A stretch of DNA of 64,000 bases from Parastagonospora avenae f. sp. tritici 18332-5 (Eukaryota; Ascomycota; Dothideomycetes; Pleosporales; Phaeosphaeriaceae), in NCBI GenBank assembly GCA_022559985.1, contig JAFJTR010000096.1:1-64000 (forward strand), given 5' to 3'. Below, in pieces: positions 22,689 through 35,007 of this stretch. The position numbers were made by a program, and so were the translations under genes. Within the stretch, counting starts at the first letter, position 1. Every line of letters starts with the position of its first letter. The notes beneath the pieces are model-generated. The model ran no database searches. It saw nothing but the letters and a program-made list of their open reading frames with translations, and was not told where the DNA came from.

Positions 22689-23611
22689 ATGTCACGTGGT
22701 TTGCGGGTGAGAATTGAAGAGGCGTTTAAGGAAGGAGAGGTGCATTGGGCGGCAGGAGGCGTTTGAAGGGAGCGGTGCACCGGGCGGTGTTGGTCGATGT
22801 CGAAGTGCAGTCGAAGTTTGTTTGTAGCAGAGAATTCATCAGACTCGAAAGTTGCCATTGGCTACCATGATTTACGTGTAACCACATGATCGACTCCAGC
22901 TTCAGCCTGCAATCGGGCCGTCGACTGTCTACACTCATTGTCGCGATGCGCCGAGTGGCTGCAAGGCTGTTGTCGGCCATAGCTTCGCGGGGCAGTCTCC
23001 CGCGTTGGGGCGCGAGCAAGACGTGGAATCGAACAAACGCGCCGCCTCGAATGATGCAGCGTGACCGCTGTGACGGAGAGATGCAGCTGCTACACGAGGC
23101 AATCTACCGTAGCTCTTTCCCCATCAGCGCTGCCGCATTCCATTCAATGCGGCAAGGCTCGTCCGCCTCGCTAACGTGCTGTCCAAATATTCCGCTCCAG
23201 CTCGACCCTGAACCTGCTGCACTTCGTCACCATTGTCTGCATACACACTCCACTTGTGCCGACACCTTGTCCTCCCTCCACGCTCCCCAATCCTCTCTCT
23301 CCATCTCCGCCCCTTGCCCTCCTCCCTTGTCTCTCTCACCTCTCGGATCTTTCCGCACCGACCACCTCCCCCGCCACTTCCGTATCCACCTGTGAGTCGC
23401 TGATCCGACACTGCAACACTGCTACACGTCAACAATAGCTTACAGTGACGCGAAATAGTAGAGGCTCTCACCCCCGCCCTCCCCCGAAGAACGACCTAGG
23501 TCCTTTCACAACTCACAGCTTCTGCGACACCCGTAAGTAGTTGTCGCTGATCGCGTCGCAAAGTTACGTCACTGACACCACCTGCAGCCCACTCCAGGCC
23601 ATTCCTACAAC
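22689..23611. promoter_or_regulatory. 5' region of the KH-domain gene
   Basis: About 920 bp, becoming pyrimidine-rich from 23240 onwards. A likely 5'-untranslated intron runs from GTAAGTAGTTG near 23531 to CTGCAG near 23587, just before the start codon. No other gene was seen. Confidence 0.5.
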
Positions 23612-24781
23612 ATGTCCACCGAAGAGTCACAGCCCGGCACCGGCCAGGACGCCAATCGCGTCGCCGACCAGCTTGATCGCCTCAACATGGACGGTGAGGC
23701 CGACGTAGTCCCGCGCACCGAACAAGAGTACGCCGACTCGCAGCTCACCCTCCGCGCCATTGTCTCCTCCAAGGAAGCCGGCGTCATCATTGGCAAGGCG
23801 GGCAAGAATGTCGCTGACCTGCGCGACGAGACTGGCGTGCGCGCCGGCGTCAGCAAGGTCGTCCAGGGCGTCCACGACCGCGTCCTCTCCGTCACTGGCA
23901 GCCTGTCTGGCATCTCCAAGGCTTACGGCCTGGTCGCAAAGGGCCTCCTTGATGGCGCGCCTGCAATGGGCATGGGCGGCGTCGTCCGTACTGACGGCAC
24001 CCACCGTACGTTGCCCACCTAGACGCCGCTGCGCGCAAACCGCACGGCGCCCGACACAGAGCGCAAGCTAACAGTCACAGCCATCCGCCTGCTCATCTCG
24101 CACAACCAGATGGGAACCATCATCGGACGCCAGGGTCTGAAGATCAAGCAGATTCAGGACGCATCTGGCGTTCGCATGGTCGCACAGAAGGAGATGCTCC
24201 CGCAGTCGACCGAGCGCATCGTCGAGGTACAAGGCTCCCCATCCAGCATCGAGAAGGCCATTTGGGAGATTGGCAAGTGCCTCATCGACGATCACGAGCG
24301 CGGATACGGCACTGTTCTCTACAATCCTGCTGTAAGGGTTCAGCCTGGCGCTGGGCCTGGTCCTCTGTCCAACGGTGGCGCCCCTGCAGGAGGGATGGGC
24401 GGACGCTCGTACAACCGCACTGGCAACGGAGCCGACTTCAGCGATTCGGCGCCCACGTCGTACTCTCGTCGATCTGGTTCAGATGCCGCCAGCCGGCCTC
24501 CCCCTCCCACCCACGACGAGGATGGTGTCGAGCTACAAACGCAGAACATTAGCATTCCTTCCGACATGGTTGGCTGCATCATCGGTCGTGGCGGCAGCAA
24601 GATTAGCGAGATTCGCAAGACTTCTGGAGCTCGCATCTCCATCGCCAAGGCTCCCCACGATGACACTGGCGAGCGCATGTTCACCATCACTGGTAGTGCC
24701 ACTGCAAACGAGAAGGCTCTATACTTGTTGTACGAGAACCTCGAGGCCGAGAAGATGCGACGTAGCCAGGCGCAGGAGTAG
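23612..24781 (+). CDS. Triple-KH-domain RNA-binding protein (PCBP/HEK2-like)
   Basis: Two exons (23612-24005 and 24081-24781) encode 364 residues. Three KH domains are recognisable by their GxxG loops: KH1 (VIIGKAGKNVADLRDETG, about 53-70), KH2 (TIIGRQGLKIKQIQDASG, about 140-160) and KH3 (CIIGRGGSKISEIRKTSG, about 295-312). A Gly/Ser/Pro-rich linker separates KH2 and KH3. The architecture matches poly(C)-binding proteins and the fungal HEK2/PBP2/Rnc1 group, which bind mRNAs to control their stability, transport or translation. It probably acts in both nucleus and cytoplasm. Its codons are mostly C-ending throughout, as expected for a well-expressed gene. Confidence 0.93.
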
Positions 24782-25891
24782 GTCTTCTAAGCTGCTACGA
24801 ACGTCAGATTGCGCTACGGCGAATGGGAGCGCTTGAAGCGCATGACGCCTCAGTCGAGCCACTGCATCATCGATGTCTTTGCGAAGTGCGCCCGCGTCGG
24901 CTGCCCTCGAGGACCGACGAAAAGCATAGGCTTGCTTTTCTTTCTGCTCTTTACTTATGGATACCATGGGTCGTTTAGGGGCATTTTTACTTCCATCTGG
25001 TCTTTTCGAGAGATTCGACAGCAGATTGAGCGGGTCACGTGTCATGACTAACGGCTATGATATCCGGATTGCACATTTGCTCGCGACACGCTGGTGTCGA
25101 AGCAGATCTACCGTCCACTTTCTTATTTGCGGGTTTGGCGAAGAAGAACGGAAGAAAGAACGAGGTCATTCTCATCCTCTCACACAAACTCTCGACACCG
25201 CCCCTATACTGTACTCCCACGTTTCATAATCACCCTCCCTCGACACTACTTGATCTTACACCCAACCTCCTTTCTCGCCCTCTTTACCTACGCTCTCCTA
25301 GATACCAACAAAACAATGATACCAATATGATTTGATTGAAGGCCCTTCCTTGTGATAAAACGAGGATGTATCTAATCTCCACAGTCAGGACTTACGTCAT
25401 AAGGGTCTAGTCGCGGATCGCTTCAACTATCAATCCAAAAATGGAACTGCCACAATAAGGTTCGTCTCACCATCTTTCCAGAACCCCTTCTAGAATTAAC
25501 GACGTCTTGTACTCCTTTTCAGGCTTCGACAGCCCATCATGTGAGACTTGAAGATTTTCTACCGACGAAGTCTCTGTACCGAAGTCTCTGGAACGCGGTG
25601 CGGTGAGCATCGGCGTCTCGCTTATCTTTCTACACTTGCCCCTCTGACTGCCTGGGGTCAGCAAGCTAGTGAATACAAAACTGCACGCGCGCGACCGACA
25701 GTTTTCCGAGCGATGGTTTTTGAAGCGTGCTATTCCGAATTAGGGGGTGAGGCTGCCACTGGTTAAAGATGGGCGGTTGACCGCACTTTGGAACTTTTTC
25801 TCACATCTGACTCACTCTTGCTTTTGAACATATTCGACTTCCTGGACGGTCACTTGAAGGATATCCACGCTTCAACGACTGCTACGACACA
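24782..25891. other. Intergenic region between the KH gene and a hypothetical gene
   Basis: About 1.1 kb hold the 3' flank of the KH gene and the promoter of the next gene. Open frames overlap in several registers without domain content. Confidence 0.4.
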
Positions 25892-26545
25892 ATGGCGCCC
25901 ACGCAAACGCAAACTCTCCCATCCCACACCTCCATCACCCTCACAGGCCGCATCTCCAAACCCGCAACCCGCACCACGACCCGCCCCCCAGCCAACCCAA
26001 ATAAATCCCTCCTCTCCTACACGCCCCAAATTCCCCCTCCTCATCCGGATATCCCCATCTCCCTGCTGCGCAACAAACTCCTCCTGCAATGCCGGCCGTA
26101 CATCCCGCACTCGCTGCTCCACGAAGCCCTCGCCGACGGCCTGTACGCCCGCGCCACACACTGGATCACACCCCGGAGTCTCGCTGCTAGTCGCCAGGGC
26201 AAACACAAGCGCTATTTCATCCTGCACGCCTCAGACTTTACCTTACAGCCAGTAGGCAGCGCGTGGGAAGCGCGCGTGTGCGCGAACAGCCGCGGCATCG
26301 ACGCAGGGAACGGGGTGGTGCTGTTTGTCAGGGAGAGGAGCGAGTGGGTAGCCTTTTTGAGGGGGTATAAGAGGCAAGGGCGCAGGGCGGGGGTGTTGGT
26401 GAGGGAGGGGGAGAGGGAGGTTGAGAGGAAGCAGAGGGAGGGGTGGAGGGGGAGGTGTGGGGTGGGAGAGGGGAAGGGAGGGGAGGGGGCGTATTGGGTG
26501 CTTGTTAGGGGGGCGGTGGAGAGGATTAGGAGGGGGGAGGCATGA
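25892..26545 (+). CDS. Hypothetical protein, single exon
   Basis: The frame encodes 217 residues from ATG to TGA. I do not recognise the family. The middle part (PDIPISLLRNKLLLQCRPYI, then TPRSLAASRQGKHKRYFILH) looks folded, whereas the C-terminal 60 residues are rich in Arg, Gly and Glu (EREVERKQREGWRGR). The base composition is striking: the sense strand is C-rich for the first 400 bases and almost pure purine from about 26330. No signal peptide or membrane segment is seen. A coding gene is favoured by the long open frame in a clearly C-ending codon pattern; the C-terminal end could be wrong if an intron is hidden in the purine-rich part. Confidence 0.6.
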   Translation: MAPTQTQTLPSHTSITLTGRISKPATRTTTRPPANPNKSLLSYTPQIPPPHPDIPISLLRNKLLLQCRPYIPHSLLHEALADGLYARATHWITPRSLAASRQGKHKRYFILHASDFTLQPVGSAWEARVCANSRGIDAGNGVVLFVRERSEWVAFLRGYKRQGRRAGVLVREGEREVERKQREGWRGRCGVGEGKGGEGAYWVLVRGAVERIRRGEA

Positions 26546-27256
26546 GTGGCAGGTTCAAGAGGTGGATTTGTCGGGTGCATTGGAATGGCGTTTTTGGATG
26601 AGGCATTTTGGGCGAGCATTTATTGCGTGGGCATTGGGATTTTATGACATACACACTTGGCATTAAGCATGGAAGCGGACCTCGGGAAGCATGCGAGGAT
26701 TTTCAAAAGAGGATCATTACCACATCGTACGCAGCGAAAGCATTTAGCAAGCGTTTCTATCGCAATTGCATTATTTTGGGCCTCTTCATGAAGAATTGCA
26801 ATCGCGCAATTGCCAGAACGTGACTAACAATGTGCAACCACCACTCTTCTCATCAAATTTTCCTACACTAACTCCATAAGAACCTCGAAACCAACAAGCT
26901 CCCCTCAAACTAACGCACGTGTCTTTGCAATTCCTGCACAACGTGTCCTGCGTGTTTGACAAACATGTGGACGACCAACCCCACGTTCCACAAGCGAGCG
27001 GCGGACCCTTGAGGCTGAAAGCGGGATGCGACCTACCCCTGTAAGGCTTGGCGGATCTTTCCCCGTCTTAGCTCCGTGACTTGATGCCACGGTTGACGGA
27101 ATCGATGTCATCTGTGATAGTCTAGGTTGGGACAGGTGTCACCCTTCAATCCGACCTCGCTCTTTTGCTTTTCCTTCAGTTCACTCCGGGTTCTAAGGGA
27201 CTTTTCGCCCACGCGCATACACTCCTTTGAACGCGCTCGACTTAGCTTCACACAAC
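26546..27256. other. Intergenic region upstream of HUT1
   Basis: About 710 bp contain the 3' flank of the hypothetical gene and the HUT1 promoter. No gene, repeat or RNA was recognised. Confidence 0.4.
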
Positions 27257-28506
27257 ATGGCGCGCAAGAACGCAGCCGCGCAAAAGGCGAATGGCCAGCT
27301 GGATGGCGCAGTTCACTCCCTCGAGAAGAAGATTGAAGAACAGGTCCAGCTAGAAGCGCGCAACCCTCAGGAGTCGAAGGAAGCTGGGTTGGGTCAGTTG
27401 GTGATTTGCGTCGGTGGAATTTACGCCAGCTTGTAAGACCACAACACCACATCACTCACCTTGCAATATAGAGACTAAAGTGTATCAGTCTGAGCTGGGC
27501 ATACCTACAAGAACGTCTCACCACAACCACCCACGGCCCCACCAACGCTCGCTTCAAATACGCCATATTCCTCAACACCGTGCAGTCTGCCTTCGCAGCC
27601 ATAACCGGGCTCGTCTACCTCGTCTCCTCCGCGCCGCGCGACCCCAAGACAGGCAGTCGATGTATCCCTGCAATATTCCCGTCGAAGCAGATCCTCGCCC
27701 CGCTGCTCTTGATTGCGGTCACATCGTCCCTCGCCTCGCCCTTCGGATACGCCTCCCTCAAGCACATCGACTACGTAACCTTCATCCTCGCGAAATCATG
27801 CAAATTACTGCCGGTCATGTTCCTGCACATCTCGCTCTTCCGCAAGCGCTACCCGCTTTACAAATACCTCGTCATCAGCTGCGTAACCCTCGGCGTAGCC
27901 GTATTCACCCTGCATAACCCCTCCACCGCGAAGAAAGCCGCGAAAAAAGGACTCAACGCCGACGCATCTAAGGCTCTGGGCCTGTTCCTACTAGGCGTGA
28001 ATCTCCTCTTCGACGGCCTGACGAACACGGTGCAGGATTGGATTTTCGGCGAGTGGAAGGGCTTCACGGGCCCGCAGATGATGTGTGCGCAGAACATAAT
28101 GTCTACCCTCCTCACGACCATCTACCTCCTTCTCTCCCCGTACGTCGCCGGCACGCCATTCGGATCCTACATCGGCCTGTCCACGTCCAACGGCGAACTC
28201 TCCGACGCACTCACCTTCGTAACCACATACCCGAGCGTCGGGTGGGACGTGCTGGCTTTCAGTGTGTGTGGTGCCGTCGGCCAAGTTTTCATTTTCCACA
28301 CGCTCGCGCATTTTAGCAGTCTGCTGCTTGTGACGGTTACGGTTACGCGCAAGATGCTGAGTATGTTGGCGAGTGTGGTGCTTTTTGGGCATCAGGTTAC
28401 GGGCATGCAGTGGGTGGGGGTCGGGTTGGTGTTTGGGGGGATTGGAGCGGAGGCGGCGGTTAAGAGGTTTGAGAAGAAGGGGAAGGGGAAGGGGAAGAAG
28501 GCTTAG
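27257..28506 (+). CDS. HUT1: UDP-galactose transporter homologue, ER nucleotide-sugar transporter
   Basis: Two exons (27257-27432 and 27489-28506) give 397 residues. Splicing restores the family block GIYASFLSWAYLQERLT. SLC35B1/HUT1 signatures follow, including PSKQILAPLLLIA, YASLKHIDYVTFILAKSCK (the KxxK/AKSCK region), LLFDGLTNTVQDW and a C-terminal membrane segment block TVTRKMLSMLASVVLFGH. About eight to ten hydrophobic segments are present. The tail ends KGKGKGKKA, a lysine-rich tail compatible with retrieval to the ER. HUT1 proteins move nucleotide sugars (or ATP, in the animal relative) across the ER membrane and support protein folding there. The sense strand turns strongly G-rich in the last 150 bases. 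Confidence 0.92.
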
Positions 28507-28835
28507 GTGGGGTGGGAGAATAGAGGATGGGGTAGATTTCTGGAGATACACTGGAGGAGTAGAGTTGAGATAAAGGCAATATCACATGTCAATGCCAGCT
28601 TTGCTTACACCTTGTTACACACCCTCAATCACATGTCAGAGTTCAAAACGGAAAGAATACGCAATCAAGACATGGTCAAAACCATGTTTTATTATCGGAA
28701 ACTTGTATTCCTCATATATCACATTCGCAGTAATATGGCATGCTACGCGTCCAGCGTAACAACCGTTCCAATCCAATCCAACCAACGGGTATCTACCATA
28801 ATCGCGTCCTCCCTTGACAATCATAGCGGTTGCAC
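28507..28835. other. Convergent 3' region between HUT1 and the sugar transporter
   Basis: About 330 bp separate two stop codons that face each other. The region is AT-richer than its neighbours and holds both 3' ends. No gene was seen. Confidence 0.4.
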
Positions 28836-30803
28836 CTAAGCAGCAGGAACCTGCTCGACACGGTGAGTAGCGTTGTCCATCAACTCGGGCTTGGGAACGC
28901 GCTGGCGCAGAATAGTGCTCTTGATCTCGTACTTGAGATAAACGGAGGTAGGGACATTGAAGACCTCTGTTTACTCGTTAGCATATCTATCACTCAAAAG
29001 TTAACAATGATGGTGAACTTACGGTCCAGCTCCTCAAGCGTAAGCTGCTTCGTCTCGCGCACAAAGCAGAAGATCATGCCCCACGCAATCAGGTTGAGGC
29101 CGGCGTAGAAGCCAAACGCACCCGTGGGCGTCATGACAGTGGTCATGCGCGGGAACGTAAGACCCAAGATACCCGCGAAGGTGTTGTTAATGCACACCGC
29201 CCACGCCATGCCCTGCTCACGCTGGATCGTCGGGAACACCTCGGCGGAGTACTGGAACGCGACGGGGCCTTCACCGAGAGAATACGCGATGGTGAAAAGA
29301 TACACGAATAGCACGACGGGGCCGAGGCGCGCGCCGGTGGACGCATCCGAGGGCACGAGCAGCGAGAGACCGGCGGCGAGCAGCATGATGCACATGATGG
29401 GGAAGGTGATGAGGCAGAGGGTGCGGCGGCCCTTGGTGTCGATAAGGAAGAGTGTGGGAATGGTGAAGACGACTTGCAGCGCGCCGTAGCCGAGGGAGGC
29501 GTAGAGGGCTTGGGTCGGCGTGTAGCCGGCGTTGACGAAGATGGTCGAGCTGTAGAAGGAGATGATGTTGATGCCACACATCTGCTGCGCCAGCATGACG
29601 GTCGAGGCACCGTAGTTGGCGCGTCGGATACGCGGGATCGAGAAGCAGTCCCATAGACGCTGGAAGTAGCCGGCGCCCTTGGCGATGGCGAGCTCCTCCT
29701 GGTATATGACGTACGAGTAGTAGTAGTCGCGGGCGGCGATGATGGGGTGGTCGCGAAGTGCGTTCATCGACTTGAAGCCCTGGGCGACCTTGCCGTGCTT
29801 CATCAGCCAGCGGGGGGATTCAGGACAGAAGAAGATTCCAATGCCGAGGATTAGGGACGGGATGAAGGCAGAGCCGAGCTGGAGACGCCATGAGATGCGG
29901 CCAGTGTCCTTGACGATGACGTTGGCGCAGAAACCGAGGAAGATGCCGATGACGACCCAGAGCTGCCAGAACATGACGAGCGCGCCGCGGATGCGGGCTG
30001 GGGCCATTTCAGCGGAGTAGATGGGGACGGTGGCGTTCTTTGCGCCGATGCCAATGCCCATGATGAAGCGCGCGGCGAATAGACCTTGCCATGACTGGGC
30101 GCAGGCTGAGCCGATGGGGGTGACAGTGAGGATAATGGCAGTGAAGAAGATTTCTCCTCGACGTCCAAGGTACTTGTTGAGAGGGTCTGAAATAATTAGT
30201 ACATGTAGACAGAAACATTAAATTGTCAGACTTACCGACAATGAAGGCACCGATCAAGCCAGCAGTCAAGAAGATGATGGCATTGATGACACCAACAATC
30301 CACTCGTCGCGGCCCTTTCCATTGATGTGGAACTCCTCGTGGAACGACAAGTTGGCGCCGTTAGATCCAGTCTGATCCCAACCCTGCGTGGCGGCTCCGA
30401 CGGCGCAGAGACCAATCGAGTACCACAGCATCTTGGGTCCATGCCACTTGTGGTCGCGCTCGTAGATCAGGGCATCACGCTCGTCCTGTTCGAGCTCTGT
30501 GAGCATCTCGAAGCGCTCAGGGTCGCGGGCAACAAGAGCGGCGCGAGCAAACAAGCTCGTGTGCTCTGGCATGCCGAAGCCCTCAGCAAAGGCCTGCGCC
30601 TGCTCGGCGGCAGCGCCCTTGGAGAGACGCTGGAGAGGGTTGTGGACAATATTGCCGGCCACCGACTGACGGCGGGGGGCATCACCAGAACCTGAGTCCG
30701 AGTCATGAATAGCGAGCTTCTCGTCGCCGGGCGAGACCATCTTCTCGTTGTGGACGGTGTTGGGGTCGGTATAGACCTCCTTCTCTGGGGCGTGGTCCGC
30801 CAT
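28836..30803 (-). CDS. Sugar-porter family MFS transporter
   Basis: Three exons (30803-30236, 30186-29023, 28966-28836) encode 620 residues. A cytosolic N-terminus of about 135 residues precedes twelve hydrophobic segments. Sugar-porter signatures are present: PLNKYLGRRG after helix 2, PESPRWLMKHGK after helix 6, QQMCGINIISFYSS in helix 7 and SAEVFPTIQREQGMAW in loop 10-11. After the last intron the tail begins with the usual LEELDQVFNVPT. It should import a sugar or polyol by proton symport across the plasma membrane; the substrate is not clear. The long N-terminus with ERFEMLTELEQDERDALIYE is shared by a fungal subgroup of this family. Codons are C-ending throughout. Confidence 0.9.
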
Positions 30804-32888
30804 GGTGGATGATGTGGAGCGCAAGGTTGAGGTTGCACACGACAATCAGTGGGTGGAAGAGAGAGAAGAGTGGAGGGGTGGAGAGCAGAGGAAGTGAGGG
30901 CGGCGCTGAGATCTTCAAAACCTGGGGATTGCGGTGCTCTAAGAACCCCGGGGGGAGGCTGACCAGGGTGGGTCCTCAACGTTCACTGTGCACAAACCTT
31001 GCGCACGGTTCGGGATTACCTCGAAAGTGTAGCATCCGGCGCGCTGGGCCCCTCGACAGCTCCCGTCGAGGTTGCAATCAGCGCTGCGCTCCACCCCGAC
31101 CACGTCATTGTCGGAGGACGATACTCGCGCGCTAGTACTGTTTCCTCCGCATCCAGCGCCTCCATGTGGGGAAAAGCGGGTACTTTCACCTGAACGCTCA
31201 AGCTCGAGAGCCGTTAGCTCAGCCATGCTTATGTCCCGTGCCTTGGCGCCTGCGCTAACACTTCGCGCACCCCGACGTGCGGCTGCAGAAAATCCAGCGA
31301 CATTGCCCCGGAACTGCGTTGTGCCCGGGTGGTCTAGGTGGTTTCACAAGCAGTGGTTATTTCGAGGGTACAGGATAAAGACACGTGTAACCAGCGCACG
31401 TTGAGGAAGCATTCGCGCCAATTTCCTTATCACACGCCGAGTGCTGACATGTGGATTTACCCTGGGGATCAGCTTAGTCAGGCGTGCCAGGTGCGGAGGT
31501 GGAGTTGTGGAATGCTTGTGCATGATGTCAACCAGCCGAATGGGGCTTGGGCGCACGCGTTGCTGCCATCCTCACACGCTTCGCACGTGCTCGGCAAACC
31601 TTGTCGTGCTTGTTGGGACCGGTCGGTTGGAGGCCCTTCCAACGTCGAAGGCAGACGATCCACATTCCTCAGCGCTTCCATCACCACTGGTACGAACCGG
31701 AGACCAGGCTCTGCCGTGTCACGAGGACCGAAGATAATGCATTGTGCCTTCCACCTCAGGCGCATCTTGGTACACAGCACTTTAGAAACTATCCTTTATC
31801 CGATCAGCACTCGTTTGCAGCCGATAGACACACTCGACCGCCTGATCGCGCTCCGCAAGCCAATCACCGCTTGCGACTGAAGCGAACTCTGGGCACCAGC
31901 AGGCAATTTGCCAAAAGTCTCTCGCCCCAGGGTTGTGCCTCTTCTCGGCAATCTCGGCACCTCAGTCGGGAATCGATTTTCTGCTGGCCTATCTCTACTC
32001 CGTTACGCCATGTGTTCTTGGCCACTGTTAGCAAACATCGGTGAGATTCAACCAAATATTGCTCAGTCACACGGCCTGCTCCAGCCCACTGAGCCGCATC
32101 TGCTGTGCGCCCTACACTAGGGATGGCAGTGTGCTAGTGCTACCTCACATCCGTCAAGGACGTCGCCGCACCGGTCTAGCTGTTGGATGCGCGCCTGAGT
32201 TGGGTTGGGTTGGACTCCGGTCAGTCAATGAAGAAGGGCGGGGTCCCCTCCGTAGCAGGAAGTTAGGCAGCTTGGAACGCCTCCCCTTAGTGCAAAGGTG
32301 TTAGTCTGGCGTCTCCGCATCTTAGTTTCAACATCACTATTGCTTTCTACTCCACGGAAGACTAACAATTCTCTAGATCTTCGCTTTCCGCCACCACAAT
32401 ATGTTGCATTGCGCAGCATATCGCCATGGCCAGATTTCTTCTACCTGTTTATGGTATAACGGAGATTACCTAGGTTTTCATTCGTCTGCTTTGCCATGGT
32501 CAGAAAACATTTTATCGTTCTTCCGATGCCGCTATCACTTCTGGTTCCGGTGTCTCATCGTTCTGGACTTTTCTATGCTCTATTGAACCAAAACTGAACG
32601 TCGCGCGAAATCATAAAGTGCAAATTTTTTCGTCTTCTCCTTTTTTCGTACAGTCCGCAGTGTCGGTTCTTCTTCAGTTGTCCTTCTTTGGTATAGCTCA
32701 ACCCCCGCCACTTGCGTTTCTATCTCTCGATCTTCAATCTAGACAAATCCCAGCCCTACGATGTCGCGCATTAGTTGTGAAGATCTTATGCCGCGAAGAA
32801 AATCACGATCGTCTGTCAATCATTCCACCATTTGTCTTCGAAAAGCAGCAATCCTCATCTGTCCCCCTTGCCACCACTGATGTTTACA
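30804..32888. other. Two-kilobase gene-poor region
   Basis: The region starts with the promoter of the sugar transporter and reaches the end of the Myb-like cluster. The longest frame (31338-31880, +) has no domain and overlaps others of similar length. I see no tRNA, repeat or transposon relic here, although a diverged relic could be hidden. Confidence 0.4.
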
Positions 32889-33434
32889 TTACGCATCACT
32901 GCCACCAACCCCCGATCCGTTTCCATTCCACTTGCTTCTCCTCGTTGGTGACTTGTTCTTCTCCGAGTTCTGCCCGTACATGATTTCCAGTTCATACACC
33001 GTGCGCCCTATGAAATCTCCTTCTGCCATCGCCTCGAATGACTTTCCTCCATCGTACAATTTCACGATTCTCTCGTCGTCCTGAGTCGTCCAGTACAGAA
33101 GGTTATAATGCGTTGACCAGGACCACCTGTTCTATAATTTTTGCCTTGTTGTCACTTCCGGAAAGAAGCTTGTTCGGATAGTTTCGTAGGCTTGCGCAGA
33201 GTGTCTTCTGATGCAGAGAAATGCGCGGCCGTCTTCGGTAGTCCAGAATGCACTTCGCCGGGAAGCATCGAATTGTGAAAGAGCCGTCGTCCATTCTATG
33301 ACGCTCAGCTCTGGCTGGACTCTGTCTGTCGTCTCTTCGTCGAGCTCGAGCGCCTTGAGAGCGTTGTTGCGTTTGACTACAAGAATTCGAGCATTGTCTG
33401 CAAGTCGAACATAAGGACCATCTGGAAGTTGCAT
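32889..33434 (-). pseudogene. Type-A Myb/SANT-like paralogue, copy A1, one in-frame stop
   Basis: Read from ATG 33434 the frame runs to a TAG at 33134-33132, then continues in the same register to a TAA at 32889. Both halves align with copy A2 (35458-36081): DNARILVVKRNNALKAL with ESRVIIVRRNKALESL, GRAFLCIRRH with ERALLCVNRH and, after the stop, ERIVKLYDGGKSFEAMA with ENLVKLYRGGKSFGAIA. The conserved second half with a tryptophan and GGKSF followed by a GRT block resembles a Myb/SANT repeat. The stop lies where A2 has an ordinary residue, so A1 is most likely a recent pseudogene. A short version ending at the stop (100 residues) is the alternative. Confidence 0.65.
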
Positions 33435-33895
33435 CGTGCCTTCTGGTACAGCGATGATAGGACCGTCTGATATTGATGTTCGCAGGCGTATCCCTCATTT
33501 ATGCGAACATGGAGAGACAGAAGATTGACAAACGGCCTCCCCATCCCACTTAAGCAAATGACTCGCGCAGTTGATCACCCCACGTTGGTCAAAGCGTAAT
33601 GTACTTCGACTTCATAGCTCTTCATGACCACAAGAAACAGCAAACTACCGGTCAGGGATTGTCGGTATACCGACAAAACTATCTTTGCGAACCCGACACA
33701 CTGAAGTTATGGAGCCAGCGTGATTGTCAAAGAACCAGCAGGAACACATTCCGTGGCCATGGCGTATCAGCGCCACTCTACACTAAACTTGCCAAGAGAG
33801 AAGTACGGAGAGTTAGGTCTCAATCATCTAACTTCCACGCTCGGGTAGGAAAAAACTATCAACGCCTGCATGTCTTACAGCTCACACCTTCACCT

Positions 33896-35007
33896 CTACT
33901 CACCCCTCACACTCGCTTCATACCTCCCCTCACACTGATCCTCTCGCATGCCAACAAAGAAACACCCCGAAATGACATCCCAGCCCAACCCGGAATTCTC
34001 ACGAAGAATCCCGAGCGTCTTCGTGTCCTCGTCACTCCACTCCCATCTCCCGCCATCCGCGCACGCTCGAATCGTTTCGAGATTACTCCACACCTCAGGC
34101 CATCCCTGCGCATCTAAGTACACGCGCAGATTGGTCTTCTGCTTCGCGCTGATAGGTAAGTTGTCGATGACGTAGGCTTTGTATTGGGTCAGTGGGTGCT
34201 CAGTGGCACTAGATGGCGCACTAATGGCTTGATCACGGGCGTGGTCGAGCCATATGTTTTCGCTCTCTACAGACGGATCAGCCATGGTGCCGACTCGGCG
34301 CTCCCTTTCCGCGACCCTCTCCTCTCGCTCTGCAAGCGCGCCCTCACGTACGCTGACTACACGCTCGCGTTCTGCGACGTTTGCTTCGCGCTGCGCCACA
34401 CTTTTGTGCTCGTGGTTGCCAGGTTTGCCCCTATTTTGGAACATTGTGTCAAAGTCGGGATAGATGGTGTCCTGATAATGGCCTGGCACATTTGCACCGT
34501 GATCTTCAGAGGGATCTTTTGGTATGGCCATCGATCCACACTCGACATTGTAAACGTTCAGTAGGTAATCATCTTGTGGTTCCCAGTTCCAAGTACGGTG
34601 ATGTTTGCCATTCCGGGTCATGTCGATACAGTACCACACTATTGGCCAGGTTTCCAAGTGATGCTGAGGCTCGGTCTGTAGCTTATCGTTCTGAGGGAGT
34701 TTACTAAGGATGTAGTATCTGTACTGTATCAGGGCATGGTACTTCTTCGTTATTGTGACCGCCAACTCTAGACATGATTTAGCTCGTGGAAGGACTGATT
34801 GAGATGCTGCTTACCCATCGACTTGTCCGTTGAGCTGTCGTCTCCATCACGGTTGCTGGCTAGGTCTGCCGGGGCTTTATGTCGGCATTTTTGGCTCTTC
34901 ACTTTAGCGTCAATGACTTGCCGTCGTATTGGGAGCCGTCTCTTGGATTTTGAGGGTCTGCCTTTGTTCTTCTTCAATGGTGAAAGGTACGTTCGTGGGC
35001 TAGGCAA
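33896..35007 (-). CDS. Type-B Myb/SANT-like protein, copy B1, with two related domains
   Basis: A 47-nt intron (34814-34768) joins a basic exon with an AT-hook-like KKNKGRPSKSKRR (35007-34815) to a long exon (34767-33896). The long exon holds two related units: an N-terminal one (ALIQYRYYILSKLP, then WNWEPQDDYLLNVYN) and a C-terminal one (LTQYKAYVIDNLP, WEWSDEDTKTL, GMREDQCEGRY). A heptad-like coiled coil lies between them (REANVAERERVVSVREGALA). The C-terminal unit matches copy B2. The spacing of the aromatic residues and the final QC-x3-RY suggest a Myb/SANT-like fold, hence DNA or chromatin binding. The first exon has no clear ATG; the alternatives are ATG 34818 or an unseen upstream exon. 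Confidence 0.6.

Noticed and set aside
31338..31880. 180-codon plus-strand frame in the gap before the Myb-like cluster
   Set aside because: It overlaps several other frames of similar length and has no recognisable domain or codon pattern.
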